A stretch of 64,000 nt of DNA from Wenyingzhuangia heitensis (GCF_011762155.1 NZ_JAASQL010000003.1:186001-250000); one strand, 5' to 3'. Counted from the stretch's first letter, positions 16,750-27,354 are shown. Made by a program: numbers and translations. Notes: a model not told the origin generated them from the sequence alone.

Positions 16750-18753
16750 TTATCTCTCTTCTTTTTTATAAATCATAAAATCATCATAATAAACGGTAAA
16801 GGCATACCCCGAAGTAGGTACTGGTTGCAACCTCATAGATTTATTAAAAATATCACTAGATGCTGTAAACTCACCCGTTACAGACTCCCACGTATCTTGT
16901 ACTGGAGCTACACCTACTGTTGCAAACCATCTTGGAGTTACCGCTGTACCTCCATCAGTACCGTCAAACCAAATTTTATCTCCTGCATTCGTACTCTCAT
17001 CTAAAACAACCGAACCTGGTATATATCTTTTATAAGACACTACATAAGTCGCACCTGATTCATAAGATAAATCTGCCTGAGATTCTAAACGAGGTTTTTC
17101 ATCAGTCATTTTAATACTTTGATTCCCTGCGAAAGCTTGTTCTGTAGAAAATTCTACAGTAGCTCCACTACCGCTAGCACCTTCTTTCCAATATTCATCT
17201 AAAGCACCTTCAAAACCACTATCTGTTAATAAATTTCCAAAATAAGGCTCAATCGTTATTGCTGTAAAATCAGAAAGTAAACCACCTCCTAAAGAAGCTA
17301 TTTCTCCAGGACCTGTATAAGCAACCGTAATTACATCGTTTTGATACAATTTATCACTCATTGTTAATCTTAATATTTTAGCATCCGTTGCATCTACAGA
17401 GATACTGCTTATTGCAAAAGGAGCTCCATTTAAAGTAATATCAAAACCTGTTGTTGGATCGGTAGCATTGGTTATTGATGATGCATCTATTTCCTGATCA
17501 AAAGTAATTAGAATATCATCATTTGATGCTTCTACAATAGTTCCTTCTTGAACTACCGGTGTTGGAACATAAACATCGACCATTATATCTGTAAAAGATT
17601 GAAAAGGTCTTAAATCTAGTGAAGTTAAATCCTCATTTTCTACGTAAGATAAAGTAACTGTTTTAGTAGCATCTGCTGGAGTTAATGGATCTGTAAGCGT
17701 AATTTCAATTTTTGTTTGATTTGAACTAGATAAAGCTACCGAATTTATTGCCTTAGAAACCCCATCTACTTTTAAATCAAAACTATTTATCACTTCATTA
17801 TCAAAAGCAGCAAATTTAGAACTACCTGTTAACTCAATCACATCTGTTGCACCTTCTACAATAGTTCCTTTTAATTCAAAGTTTTCATCTAAAGGTTCTA
17901 CTTTAAAAATTACAGGAAACACGTAAGTATCTGTACTCGATTTAATCAATTCTGTTTTATCTCTTGTTGCTTTTAACTCTCCTTTAAAAACTCCTACAGC
18001 TTTTCCAAATGTTATAGTTGCCTCTGTTGTATTTGCCGATGCAACTGTAACTCTATCATCTATATTATCTGTAATAGTATAGATTTTCCAACTAGTAGTT
18101 GTTGGTCTTGCGTTGTTATCTGCTAATTCACCACTTAAATCTTTAAAAACTAATTTATCGTCAAACTGCAATCTAATGGTGTCTAGATTTTTATAATCTA
18201 TTACATTATCACTCAAATCTCTAATTTCTGCTGCTGCAACAACAGTATCATACACATCTACTGGCAGTGTGTATTCATACACCCATTTATCATCTTTTTG
18301 AACTGTTTTTGTAATATCTAATACCGAGCTGTTAGTTGTACTATCCCAACCAATTGGAATTGTAAATTCTAAATACTCAGGGAATTCGTTATAAATTTTT
18401 ATTTCCGTATTGCTATCCCCTTTCTTAAACAATACATGTACTGTTTGATCTGTAGAAACGGTATCTCCCGCATTGATAATATATTCATCATAATTATCTA
18501 ATCCAGTAGGAATTGGTCCTTTTAAGAAATAAGCTCCTTTTGGAATTCTCCATTCATGATGGGTAGCTCCTGATGATAAATCCATGAAGGATACATATTG
18601 GTTTACTTCAGATTCTCTTGTTGCTGAAGCTCCAAAAGTTGTAGTATACATTAAGTCTGAAAATGTATTGGGTGCTTCATATTCATCTTCTCTACAACTA
18701 ACAACTATTAGTGTTAAGAAGAAATATTTTAGTATGTTTTTAAAATTTTTCAT
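16750..18753 (-). CDS. Surface glycan-binding lipoprotein (SusE/SusF position)
   Basis: This 667-residue lipoprotein has a signal ending VVSCREDE and acidic residues after the Cys that fit surface export. Residues 30-270 form a PKD/Ig-like region. Two repeats around 285-500 resemble SwmB-type bacterial Ig domains (EGATDVIELTGS / EASNDDILITFDQ with matching spacing). The C-terminal ~150 residues look like a CBM4/9-type jelly roll (LLTDSGFEGALDEYWKEG start, YYDDFMIYK end). It lies 43 bases after SusD, the usual position of a surface glycan-binding protein. Binding is inferred from fold and position; no enzyme motif is seen. Confidence 0.8.
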   Translation of the reverse strand: MKNFKNILKYFFLTLIVVSCREDEYEAPNTFSDLMYTTTFGASATRESEVNQYVSFMDLSSGATHHEWRIPKGAYFLKGPIPTGLDNYDEYIINAGDTVSTDQTVHVLFKKGDSNTEIKIYNEFPEYLEFTIPIGWDSTTNSSVLDITKTVQKDDKWVYEYTLPVDVYDTVVAAAEIRDLSDNVIDYKNLDTIRLQFDDKLVFKDLSGELADNNARPTTTSWKIYTITDNIDDRVTVASANTTEATITFGKAVGVFKGELKATRDKTELIKSSTDTYVFPVIFKVEPLDENFELKGTIVEGATDVIELTGSSKFAAFDNEVINSFDLKVDGVSKAINSVALSSSNQTKIEITLTDPLTPADATKTVTLSYVENEDLTSLDLRPFQSFTDIMVDVYVPTPVVQEGTIVEASNDDILITFDQEIDASSITNATDPTTGFDITLNGAPFAISSISVDATDAKILRLTMSDKLYQNDVITVAYTGPGEIASLGGGLLSDFTAITIEPYFGNLLTDSGFEGALDEYWKEGASGSGATVEFSTEQAFAGNQSIKMTDEKPRLESQADLSYESGATYVVSYKRYIPGSVVLDESTNAGDKIWFDGTDGGTAVTPRWFATVGVAPVQDTWESVTGEFTASSDIFNKSMRLQPVPTSGYAFTVYYDDFMIYKKEER

Positions 18754-18796
18754 TTTAGTATATTTTTAATTCTACAATTAATATTGTGAATATCTA

Positions 18797-20677
18797 TTAT
18801 TCTGTTGTGTTCCAGTTTAAGTTTGTGTCTACCTCTGCTTGTGGAATTGGGAAATACCCATGAGCATCTATTTGAAAATTTGTAGCTCCTAAAACAGCAT
18901 CTTGAACTTCTATAGGTTGATTGGTAACTGATGTACCTGTATAGGTTGTAGGTTCTTCACCAGAAACTGTAATAAAACACTTATATCTATCTCCATGTTT
19001 TCCGTTTAAATTCTTATTAAAATGCCAGTAATCGTATCGGATAGAAGCAATGTGTTCTAACTGAGATTTAAACACTCCCCATCTTCTTAAATTCGCAACT
19101 CTACTTCCTTCTAATGCCAACTCTAAAGGTCTTTCAGTAAAACGTAAATGATCCATTAAATTAGTCAACGTAACTTCTTCTTCTCCATTAGAAGAATCAA
19201 AATCAATATCATCAACATACGTTGTTGTTGCATTTACATATTCTGCTCCTGCTTCTGTACTTTTCCCTAACAACAATAAATGAGAACGTTTTCTTACTCT
19301 ATTAATATATCTTAATGCTTCTGCTAAATTTGCTTCTTCTATCATGCATTCTGCATACATTAAATACACATCTGCCAAGCGAATTACAGGCAAGTTTATA
19401 TCTGATTTGTTATTAAACTCTGTAGATCTATCTTCTCCAGCTCCACTTCCTATGGTATTCCAGTGCGTAAACTTTTTAAATAAATTAGGTCTTGTTCTTG
19501 CCAATGGACTAACATCATCTGCGTTACCAAGTTCACCAGCAGGTACTCCATAGATTGGAGAATCTGGATCATCTACAGATACCATTGAAGTTCCCATACG
19601 CAAACTATAAGTTCTTAATCGATCTTCCGTTCCTGTTATCTCTCCGTTACTTGTATCATAAACATTTGCTCCTAAGTTCATGTTTTCAGGATCTGCAGGA
19701 TCTACAGGATCATTTCTATATTGCAAAGTAAGCCAAGAACTAGGCTGAACATTTCCATTTGATAATTGATGAGTAACCTTATGTGACAATTCTTTTTCTC
19801 CATCTTCTACTAAGTTTAAATCTGTAGTATAGTTAACCTCAAAAATAGATTCAGAACTAAACTCATTTATTCCCGTAACACAATCCTCTATGTTTGGTAC
19901 TAAAGCATATCCGTAATTATCTATTACATTTTTTAGATAAATTTTAGCTTCTCCAAAATTATTTTCCATTAAGTAACTTTTTCCTAACATAGCTTCACAA
20001 AACCCTCCTGTTACTCTACCTAAGTTATCTTTTCCTACATCTTCCCAAGCAGAATAAGTTGCTGGTAAATTTTCTAATCCAAATTGTAGATCTGCTCTGT
20101 AAAAATCTTTTACTGTTTGTGATGGTGACATTGCTTGTTGAAATTCATCAAAGTCTGCTGGAACAAAATCTAACAATGGAACCTCTCCATTATTATAGGT
20201 TGTACTTAATATATAATATAAATACCCTCTAATAGCTCTTGCTTGAGCAACAATTCTTAATCCTTCTTCTTCAATTTCATCTGTGTTAAAAGATGATTTT
20301 AACTCTTCGTAATTTACAATGACTTGATTGGCTCTAAAAATCCCCAAATACAAAGCATTCCATTGGTTTTCAATTTCTGTAGTTGTCAAATCAAAACTTT
20401 GTCCGTAGAAAGGATCAACCTCTCCAGAGTTTCTAAACGAATTTTTTACAGCAATATCTGTTCTAAAAAAATCAAAAAGAATACCCGAAATATTTTCATC
20501 TTTTAAGGCACTATATGTTGAGTTTAATCCGCTGTTTAAATCTGATGTGTTTTCCCAAAAACTAGCGGTAGTTAATGCATTGGGATCTGTTTGGTCCAAA
20601 AAGTCATCACTACATGCCTGAAATACAAATACAAGCAGTAATAATGGTGTCAATTTATTAATGATGTTATTTTTCAT
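18797..20677 (-). CDS. SusD/RagB-family outer-membrane glycan-binding lipoprotein
   Basis: This 626-residue SusD homologue starts at MKNNIINKLTPLLLL (20677); an upstream extension overlaps the SusC leader spacing and lacks a signal. The lipobox places the lipidated Cys at residue 22 (QACSDDFLDQ). The helical TPR-like core typical of SusD_like/SusD_RagB proteins follows, with AQARAIRGYLYYILSTTYNNG and LPVIRLADVYLMYAECMIEEANL as recognisable blocks. It forms the lid of the paired SusC transporter and captures oligosaccharide. It lies 60 bases downstream of SusC. Confidence 0.95.
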   Translation of the reverse strand: MKNNIINKLTPLLLLVFVFQACSDDFLDQTDPNALTTASFWENTSDLNSGLNSTYSALKDENISGILFDFFRTDIAVKNSFRNSGEVDPFYGQSFDLTTTEIENQWNALYLGIFRANQVIVNYEELKSSFNTDEIEEEGLRIVAQARAIRGYLYYILSTTYNNGEVPLLDFVPADFDEFQQAMSPSQTVKDFYRADLQFGLENLPATYSAWEDVGKDNLGRVTGGFCEAMLGKSYLMENNFGEAKIYLKNVIDNYGYALVPNIEDCVTGINEFSSESIFEVNYTTDLNLVEDGEKELSHKVTHQLSNGNVQPSSWLTLQYRNDPVDPADPENMNLGANVYDTSNGEITGTEDRLRTYSLRMGTSMVSVDDPDSPIYGVPAGELGNADDVSPLARTRPNLFKKFTHWNTIGSGAGEDRSTEFNNKSDINLPVIRLADVYLMYAECMIEEANLAEALRYINRVRKRSHLLLLGKSTEAGAEYVNATTTYVDDIDFDSSNGEEEVTLTNLMDHLRFTERPLELALEGSRVANLRRWGVFKSQLEHIASIRYDYWHFNKNLNGKHGDRYKCFITVSGEEPTTYTGTSVTNQPIEVQDAVLGATNFQIDAHGYFPIPQAEVDTNLNWNTTE

Positions 20678-20736
20678 TCCTAAAACTATTTTTTTATTTT
20701 TTTTATGTGTAGTATCCATCTTCATCTGTTTTTAAA

Positions 20737-23700
20737 TTAAAATTGAAGTTGTAAACCAGCCTTATACTGAGAGGATATAGGATAAGTTCCTCTATCAATA
20801 CCTCTTGAACTAAGCCCGTTATTACCCACCTCTGGATCATATCCTGTATATTTTGTAAATGTAATTGGGTTTTGCGCTTGTACATAAAACCTTAATTTAG
20901 TAACCCCTAATGATGCGGTTATTTTTTTAGGCAACGAGTATCCAAGAGCTATATTTCTTAATCTTACAAAATCTCCATCTTCTAAAAAATAATCTGATCC
21001 TCCTCTGTATGATGCGTTATCACTTCTACCATTTGACCAAGGAATATCTGATGTTGGATTTGCTTCTGTCCAAGAATAATATAAATCTTGATGAACTCCT
21101 GACTGATAAGCATATGCTTTACTACCATTCATTACTTCTGCTCCAAAAGAACCATACCATTGCATAGAGAAATCAAAGTTTTTATAGTTTGCATTAAAGT
21201 TGAATCCCATTTCAAAATCTGGAGCTCCACTTCCCATATAAATCTTATCATCTTGGTTAATTACTCCATCTCCATTTTGATCTACATATCTTAACTCACC
21301 TAACTCTGCTGTTGGATCTATTTTTTGATATTCAACTAATTCTTCTTGAGTTTTTATAACTCCATCTGTTTCTCTTAAGAAAAATGCAGCTGCCTCATAT
21401 CCCTCAGTAATTACAGAAACCAATTCGTCATTCCCTTTTGTAGAAATATAACTATTGTCTAAATAGATAATAGGGTTGTTAGGACTTGTTTTAGTAACTA
21501 CGTTTTTATTTTGAGAATAAGTTAACGAGGTATTCCATGAAAAGTTATTTTTACCTCTATGTCTGTACTTAAAAGCGTATTCAAGACCTGTGTTTGTCAT
21601 ATTACCTACGTTTAAAACACTCTGACGATTTCCTCCAGATACTCCTGTTGATGGTGGATTTACCACATTAAACAATAAATCTTTTTTCTCACTTCTATAG
21701 TAATCGATAGATAAAGAAACTTTATTCTTTAAAAAACTCATATCGTATCCAAGGTTACGTTCTATAGAAGTTTCCCATTTTACGTTTTCATTTGCATATT
21801 GTTCTTGTGTAGTTCCTAAAGCAACTTGTTCAGAAGTTGAATTTAATTCTGTGTCTGAACTACCAAACACATAATCTTGACCTAAGTTTACAACTGCTTG
21901 ATTACTATAAGCATTAAATCTATCGTTTCCTGTAGACCCATAACTAGCTCTTACTTTAAAAGCATTAACAACTGGCTTAATAGGATCCCAGAAAGCCTCA
22001 TCAGATACATTCCATCCTAAAGACAAAGAAGGAAACCATCCCCATCTGTTTTCTTCACTAAACTGAGAAGACCCATCTCTACGAATACTTGCACTTAAAA
22101 TATATTTCCCATCGTAGTTATATTGCAACCTCCCTAAATAACCAATTAAAGTTCTTACGTTATCTCTACCGTCAGACACTACTAAATCACTTGAAGTATA
22201 CCCATCAAAAACAGTAATATCTGAGCTTGCATTGTCTTTCTTTTCTGCATAAAAATATTCACTTTCTGATTTTTGGATTGAATTTGCAACCATTAACTTG
22301 AAGTTATTCTTCCCTATTTTTTTGCTATAATTTGCAATCGCCTCAAAGGTCAATTTTGATGAATTTTGGATTGTTGTTCTGTTTGATGAAACATCCCAAG
22401 CATTAGGCTCTATTAAGTTACCCGCTTCATCATACAAATCAAATGTTGGAACAATTTTAACTGCTTTACTGTTCGCGTAAAAAGCTCCTCCTCTTACTGT
22501 TAATGTTAAATCATCTGTAGCTTCAAAATCTATCTGAGCATTTCCAGCTGTATTTAACCCATCAATATTTTCTACTGTTTTTAAACTTCTAACGGTTCCT
22601 CCTAAGTTTTTAGCAGAACTAGAAGTATCTCCTTCTTCTACAGCATTGTCTAACTGATCAATATCTAAGTCTATATCGGGTTGATAAGGTTTGTAATCAT
22701 ATATTTTAGTTAATAAATTACCATTAGGCTTTTCCTTTTCATCTTTCTTAAAAGTTAACCCTGTTGTTATCTTCCATCTATCTTTTGTAAACTTTGTATT
22801 CGCTCTAAGATTTAAACGTTGATAATTAGAATTAATCATAATCCCTTCTTGCTCATACAAGTTGGTATTAAAACTATACGTTAATCCTTTTTTACCTCCA
22901 GATATGTTTAAAGAGTGATTTTGGATAGAAGCTAAATCATTCAAAATAATCTTACTTAAATCTGTATTATTTGTTAACCAGCTAGCATTCCTATGAATAT
23001 CCGCATCTACTTGTCCTTGTTCTTTATTAGATGTTTGAGCACCTAATAAGATATCTAAGTAAGTCATCTGTTCAGAACTCATTAAATCTACACCTGATGT
23101 GATTTTTTGAACACCATATTCTGAGTTTAAACGAATATTCATTTCACCTTCTTTACCTTGTTTTGTAGTTATTAAAATAACACCTCCTGCTCCACGTGTA
23201 CCATAAATAGAAGCAGATGCAGCATCTTTTAACACATCAATAGATTCTATTTCACTAATACTTAATTGAGGATCCGCATCATATGGAATCCCATCTACTA
23301 CATATAAAGGACTGTTTTGACCATCCATTACAGAGCTATATCCACGAATAACAATATTAGATTCAGACCCAGGCTCTCCAGAACTTGAGGTAACATTTAC
23401 CCCCGCTATTTGACCTTGCATTGCAGCACCTATATCAGACGTTGTTGTTTTTTCTAACACTTCTGCATCTAATTTCACAACAGCTCCAGTTACTTCTTTT
23501 TTCTTTTGTGTTCCATAACCTACTACAATCACCTCGTCCAACTCTGTTGTATTGGTTTCTAGAGTTACATTAATCTGATTGCTATTAAAAACCTTCATTT
23601 CCTTTGTTTCGTAACCTAAGGATGTAAATACGATAATATCATCCTTTTTTGCTTTAATGATATAGTTTCCGTCAAAATCTGATATGGTAGCTTTCTTTGT

Positions 23701-23889
23701 TCCTTTTACAGTAATACTAACCCCTAAAAGAGGTTCGTTATTTTCTGAGGTAATAGCTCCGGTTATTTTACTTTGTTGCGCAAATAAGGTATTTGTTCCT
23801 AAAAGGAAGAGAAACATTATTGCCGCAAAAGATTTGAAAATAGATACTTTGTTTTTCAACAAAGCTTTTTCTTTTATTTCCTTATGCAT
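20737..23889 (-). CDS. SusC/RagA-family TonB-dependent transporter
   Basis: This 1050-residue outer-membrane transporter has a long signal region (about residues 1-38, ending LFAQ) and a CarboxypepD_reg-like beta-sandwich (43-118). The TonB box region is near VIVVGYGTQKKKEVTGA, then the plug (about 120-230, with VVDGIPYDADP and a YGTRGAGGVILITTK block) and a beta-barrel ending in a terminal Phe. It imports glycan fragments using TonB energy. It is first in the SusC-SusD-binding protein operon, separated from the upstream GH29 by a strong terminator at 24175-24208. No N-terminal signalling extension is present, so it is not an anti-sigma-coupled transducer. Confidence 0.95.
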   Translation of the reverse strand: MHKEIKEKALLKNKVSIFKSFAAIMFLFLLGTNTLFAQQSKITGAITSENNEPLLGVSITVKGTKKATISDFDGNYIIKAKKDDIIVFTSLGYETKEMKVFNSNQINVTLETNTTELDEVIVVGYGTQKKKEVTGAVVKLDAEVLEKTTTSDIGAAMQGQIAGVNVTSSSGEPGSESNIVIRGYSSVMDGQNSPLYVVDGIPYDADPQLSISEIESIDVLKDAASASIYGTRGAGGVILITTKQGKEGEMNIRLNSEYGVQKITSGVDLMSSEQMTYLDILLGAQTSNKEQGQVDADIHRNASWLTNNTDLSKIILNDLASIQNHSLNISGGKKGLTYSFNTNLYEQEGIMINSNYQRLNLRANTKFTKDRWKITTGLTFKKDEKEKPNGNLLTKIYDYKPYQPDIDLDIDQLDNAVEEGDTSSSAKNLGGTVRSLKTVENIDGLNTAGNAQIDFEATDDLTLTVRGGAFYANSKAVKIVPTFDLYDEAGNLIEPNAWDVSSNRTTIQNSSKLTFEAIANYSKKIGKNNFKLMVANSIQKSESEYFYAEKKDNASSDITVFDGYTSSDLVVSDGRDNVRTLIGYLGRLQYNYDGKYILSASIRRDGSSQFSEENRWGWFPSLSLGWNVSDEAFWDPIKPVVNAFKVRASYGSTGNDRFNAYSNQAVVNLGQDYVFGSSDTELNSTSEQVALGTTQEQYANENVKWETSIERNLGYDMSFLKNKVSLSIDYYRSEKKDLLFNVVNPPSTGVSGGNRQSVLNVGNMTNTGLEYAFKYRHRGKNNFSWNTSLTYSQNKNVVTKTSPNNPIIYLDNSYISTKGNDELVSVITEGYEAAAFFLRETDGVIKTQEELVEYQKIDPTAELGELRYVDQNGDGVINQDDKIYMGSGAPDFEMGFNFNANYKNFDFSMQWYGSFGAEVMNGSKAYAYQSGVHQDLYYSWTEANPTSDIPWSNGRSDNASYRGGSDYFLEDGDFVRLRNIALGYSLPKKITASLGVTKLRFYVQAQNPITFTKYTGYDPEVGNNGLSSRGIDRGTYPISSQYKAGLQLQF

Positions 23890-24230
23890 TTGTATAAAGT
23901 TTAAGTTAGTTTAATACCTCAAATTTGGTAACATTTGGTTTCTAGTAAAGATTCATATGAGTAAAATCAAGATATATATGTTTAAACATCTGCATCAAAA
24001 CCGCTAACAAATACTGATAAACTCAATAAAACCAAGGTTTCTTTACAATTTAACACATTAATTCATATGATTTTTAAATATATTTAACTATTCACATTAA
24101 ACCTTTTTAAATTTTATACATCTCATCTCTTTTATAAGTTGATTGTAATTAGATAAAAACCTTATTTCAAAACAAAAACCCCTCAAGACATATGTCTTGA
24201 GGGGTTTTGTAATCGGTAAATATTTAGTAA
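23890..24230. other. Intergenic region upstream of the SusC operon
   Basis: This is 341 bases without a gene. It holds the terminator of the upstream operon (24175-24208) and must hold the SusC promoter on the minus strand. I find no exact TAnnTTTG box there. Present are a GTTTAAAC palindrome and two copies of ATTCATATGA (23951-23960 and 24061-24070), 110 bp apart, of unknown meaning. Confidence 0.5.
24175..24208 (-). terminator. Terminator downstream of GH29
   Basis: A 16-bp perfect stem (24175-24190 with 24193-24208) with a 2-base TA apex is flanked by an A-run that becomes a U-run in the minus-strand transcript. It ends the sulfatase-propeller-sulfatase-GH29 operon 23 bases after the GH29 stop. 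Confidence 0.9.
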
Positions 24231-25790
24231 CTACTCTACGTGAGCATCAACAGCACCACCAATATTATTTTCTTTATAGCCTTCTAAAGTAATTTTATAA
24301 GCTACTCCGTATTCTGAAGGAACGTTTTTAGGTGCTTGAATCATCAGGCCTTCATTTGTTCTTTCCCATACGACCTTCTCAGAACTCCCTAACAATTCAA
24401 TATTTTCAATTTTAGAGTTTAACACTCCTAATTGTTTTCCTAATGTTTTAATAATGGTTACAACTTCTGGAGTATCCATTACAATTGCATAGAATTCTTT
24501 CTCCGATTTTTTTGTAAAACGAATATCTTTATTTGTATATGCTATTTTTAGTTTTTCTACTTTATGACCTCCTTCTGGTAAACGTGTAGGTCCTTCTCCA
24601 AAAACAGTCCAAGGTCTAGTTCCATAAATTGATTCTCCGTTAATTTTCAACCATTCCCCCATATCTACCAACAAGTCTTTCATTACTTGCGGAATACTTC
24701 CATCAGGATTTGGCGGTACATTTAACAACATACATCCGTTTTTAGATACTATATCTGCTAATATATCTACCAACTCATTTGGTGTTTTGTATTTTACTCC
24801 TGGTCTAAAAAACCAAGCTCCTGGCGATGTATCGGTCAACCAAACATCGTGTTTAGGCTGGTTAGGTCTACCTCTTTCATAATCTTTAATTGCCATGTTT
24901 TCAGGAAATGTAGTTTCTTTATAACAAACAGCTACATCTTTTTTCCATTCTATTCCTTTGTTATAGTAATAGGCTAAAAACTTTTGTCTTGTTTTTTCAT
25001 CCATATTTTCTAACCACCAGTCAAACCAAATTAAATCTGGCTGATACACATCGATAAATTCCTTTAATTTAGCCCACCATTCTTTATAGAATCGTTTGTC
25101 TGGAGTATCATTATCTAAAGAATGTGCACTTGTATATAAGTCGTAATCTTTAGGGTCTATACCTCCATATTTATGAGCTGGCCCAAAATATTTCCATGTA
25201 AAAGCATGATGAAAAGATCCCATAAATTTTAATCCTTTTCCTTCAATCTCTTTTTTCAAAGCTGCTGATGGATCAATTCCTCCATAATTCATAGAGTTCC
25301 ATCTTGTAGATTTTGCATCCCACATAGCAAAATTATCATGGTGCATAGCAACTGGCCCGGCAAATTTAGCTCCCGAAGCCGCAAATAAATCTGCCCATTC
25401 TTTTGCATCAAACCCCGAAGTATCAAAATTTTCAATAAACTTCTTATATCCAAACTCACCAGGATCTCCAAACTGCTTTACCTGATGTGTAAAATTACTT
25501 GTTGGTTTTCCATTTTTGGTAGGTACTTTTTTACCATCTTCATACATTTTCATCCCATGCCAACCTGCATAAAACTTATCTGGATCTGTTCCTACAAATG
25601 CTTGTGAAACGGGTCCCCAGTGTGCATAAATTCCAAATTTAGCATCCTGAAACCAATCGGGTTCCTGATTCACTTTATTTAAAGACTCCCAATTAGCCTT
25701 AAACTTTTTTTGAGCTTGTACATTGCTAAATGCTAACGAACTGAATGCGGTAACAAACAATAGCCCTTTCTTCATTTTTTGATTCAACAT
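24231..25790 (-). CDS. GH29 alpha-L-fucosidase/alpha-L-galactosidase, periplasmic
   Basis: This 519-residue GH29 enzyme has a type I signal peptide (cleavage after NVQAQ); the start could also be the ATG at 25775. HWG is at 58-60, HHDNF at 150-154, and the nucleophile is Asp257 in DLIWFDWW. The long active-site loops (WHGMKMYEDGKKVPTKNGKP and YFGPAHKYGG) differ from the GH29 at 7568, suggesting a different linkage or sulfation context. The mature end adds about 20 residues beyond the usual beta-sandwich. It is the last gene of its operon, 28 bases after a sulfatase. Fucose versus L-galactose specificity cannot be read from sequence alone. Confidence 0.87.
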   Translation of the reverse strand: MLNQKMKKGLLFVTAFSSLAFSNVQAQKKFKANWESLNKVNQEPDWFQDAKFGIYAHWGPVSQAFVGTDPDKFYAGWHGMKMYEDGKKVPTKNGKPTSNFTHQVKQFGDPGEFGYKKFIENFDTSGFDAKEWADLFAASGAKFAGPVAMHHDNFAMWDAKSTRWNSMNYGGIDPSAALKKEIEGKGLKFMGSFHHAFTWKYFGPAHKYGGIDPKDYDLYTSAHSLDNDTPDKRFYKEWWAKLKEFIDVYQPDLIWFDWWLENMDEKTRQKFLAYYYNKGIEWKKDVAVCYKETTFPENMAIKDYERGRPNQPKHDVWLTDTSPGAWFFRPGVKYKTPNELVDILADIVSKNGCMLLNVPPNPDGSIPQVMKDLLVDMGEWLKINGESIYGTRPWTVFGEGPTRLPEGGHKVEKLKIAYTNKDIRFTKKSEKEFYAIVMDTPEVVTIIKTLGKQLGVLNSKIENIELLGSSEKVVWERTNEGLMIQAPKNVPSEYGVAYKITLEGYKENNIGGAVDAHVE

Positions 25791-25817
25791 ATTTCTAACG
25801 ATTATTTTTCTAGATTT

Positions 25818-27353
25818 TTAAATGTGTTTTCCTGTTGGTTCTTTTGTATCTCTGTAGTGATTGTATTTATCAAACAACTCTTTTACTTTTTCTTTGTATT
25901 TAGGATTGTTTATATGATTTCCAGATTCTTTTTCTCCAATATTCTCTTTTAAATTAAATAATGATACTGGAATTCTATTTTTCCATGTTTTGTCTTTTTT
26001 ATCAAAATTGACAATCAATTTCCAATCCCCCTCAATAATAATTCCTTGTTTTCCTGCTCCTCCTTGTACAATTAAAAAAGAATGAATATCATCGCTCTTA
26101 GGATTTTTAAGAATTGGCAATAAGTTGTAAGAATCTACTGCTTGTCCTTTATCTATTTTTGTGTGGGTTATAGCCGCTAATGTTGCCATAATATCTAAAC
26201 CTAAAGCAGGTTTATGAACTATATTATTTTTTAATTCTTTTGGCCAAGACACAATAAACGGAACTCTATGTCCTCCTTCATAAGGTTGGTTTTTTGCTCC
26301 TCTATATATATCACTTACTTTGTGTCCAGATTTTGCAGTATTTTTATCTACCAATAACCCTCCGTTGTCTGAAGTAAATACAAAAACCGTATTTTCATAA
26401 ACTCCTTCTTTCTTTAATTGTTCTATCAACATCCCTACCTGTACATCTAATTCCTTAATCATATCCATGTGCTTAGACGGTGTAGTTCCTGCTATTTTAA
26501 CACCATTTAACTCTTTACTTGGAGTATGTGGTTTGTGTACAGCTTGTGAACAGTAATACATAAAAAATGGTTTGCTTTTATTAGCATTCTTTTTAATAAA
26601 GCTCACTCCTTTGTTTGCTAACAAAGGGCCTATGTTGTGTGGGTCCCAATTAGAATCTCCCAAACCTTCATCTTTATCTAACTTTACATGTAACTTGGCC
26701 ATTTTTTCTCTATTGATAACATCAATTTTAGAGTCTTTTTCTAAAGGCAACCATCTACTATTTTCATAAACAGCATAAGGAACATCTTGCACTCCTGCTG
26801 GTAGCGTAAAACTGTAATCAAATCCATTATAATTGGGTCCTCCTGCAACAATTTTAGTAATATCAACATCTAGTTCCATTGCTTTCCCCCTTCTTTCCTT
26901 ATAAATTTTATTTGGATTTCCTTTTTCAGGAAAACTCATTCCTAAATGCCATTTACCAAAAAAACCTGTGTTATAATCTGCTTTTTGCATCAATCGTCCA
27001 AGTGTTAATTGATCTGAAGTAAATGCAGACGGAGCATAAGAACTCCAAATCCCCCAAGGTAACGGACTTTGATGACAACCATTCCCTGTCATAATTCCGT
27101 AACGAGAGGTTGCACATAATGCAGCTGGTGCATGCGCATTGGTAAACATTACTCCTCTTTGTGCTAACTTATCTATGTTAGGAGTTTCTAAAATAATATT
27201 GTTAGAATGTAATTTTCTATATTCCGATATGTCTCCTGTACCAATATCATCAGCTAAGACTACAATTACATTTGGGCGAGTATTTTTTTGAGCATTTAAG
27301 CACAATACCCCTCCTACTAAAACTACTACTAAGGTGATAAATTTATTCTTCAT
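25818..27353 (-). CDS. S1 sulfatase with CATSR signature
   Basis: This 511-residue exported sulfatase has a signal peptide (MKNKFITLVVVLVGGVLCLNAQ) and N-terminal metal ligands Asp35-Asp36 (LADDIG). The formylglycine site is Cys80 within C-A-T-S-R, with Thr where Pro or Ala is usual, so maturation efficiency is a question. Later landmarks are FFGKWHLG, a YCSQAVHKPH segment and TSDNGG. It is a close paralogue of the sulfatase at 31152, and both flank the propeller gene. The related sulfatase at 43756 keeps the standard CAPTR. It hydrolyses a sulfate ester from an unknown position, probably in the periplasm. It starts 1 base from the propeller stop. Confidence 0.9.
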   Translation of the reverse strand: MKNKFITLVVVLVGGVLCLNAQKNTRPNVIVVLADDIGTGDISEYRKLHSNNIILETPNIDKLAQRGVMFTNAHAPAALCATSRYGIMTGNGCHQSPLPWGIWSSYAPSAFTSDQLTLGRLMQKADYNTGFFGKWHLGMSFPEKGNPNKIYKERRGKAMELDVDITKIVAGGPNYNGFDYSFTLPAGVQDVPYAVYENSRWLPLEKDSKIDVINREKMAKLHVKLDKDEGLGDSNWDPHNIGPLLANKGVSFIKKNANKSKPFFMYYCSQAVHKPHTPSKELNGVKIAGTTPSKHMDMIKELDVQVGMLIEQLKKEGVYENTVFVFTSDNGGLLVDKNTAKSGHKVSDIYRGAKNQPYEGGHRVPFIVSWPKELKNNIVHKPALGLDIMATLAAITHTKIDKGQAVDSYNLLPILKNPKSDDIHSFLIVQGGAGKQGIIIEGDWKLIVNFDKKDKTWKNRIPVSLFNLKENIGEKESGNHINNPKYKEKVKELFDKYNHYRDTKEPTGKHI

Positions 27354-27354
27354 G

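Noticed and set aside
23951-24070. Two copies of ATTCATATGA upstream of SusC
   Set aside because: 110 bp apart with no further copies and AT-rich; noted in the intergenic entry but not strong enough as an operator claim.
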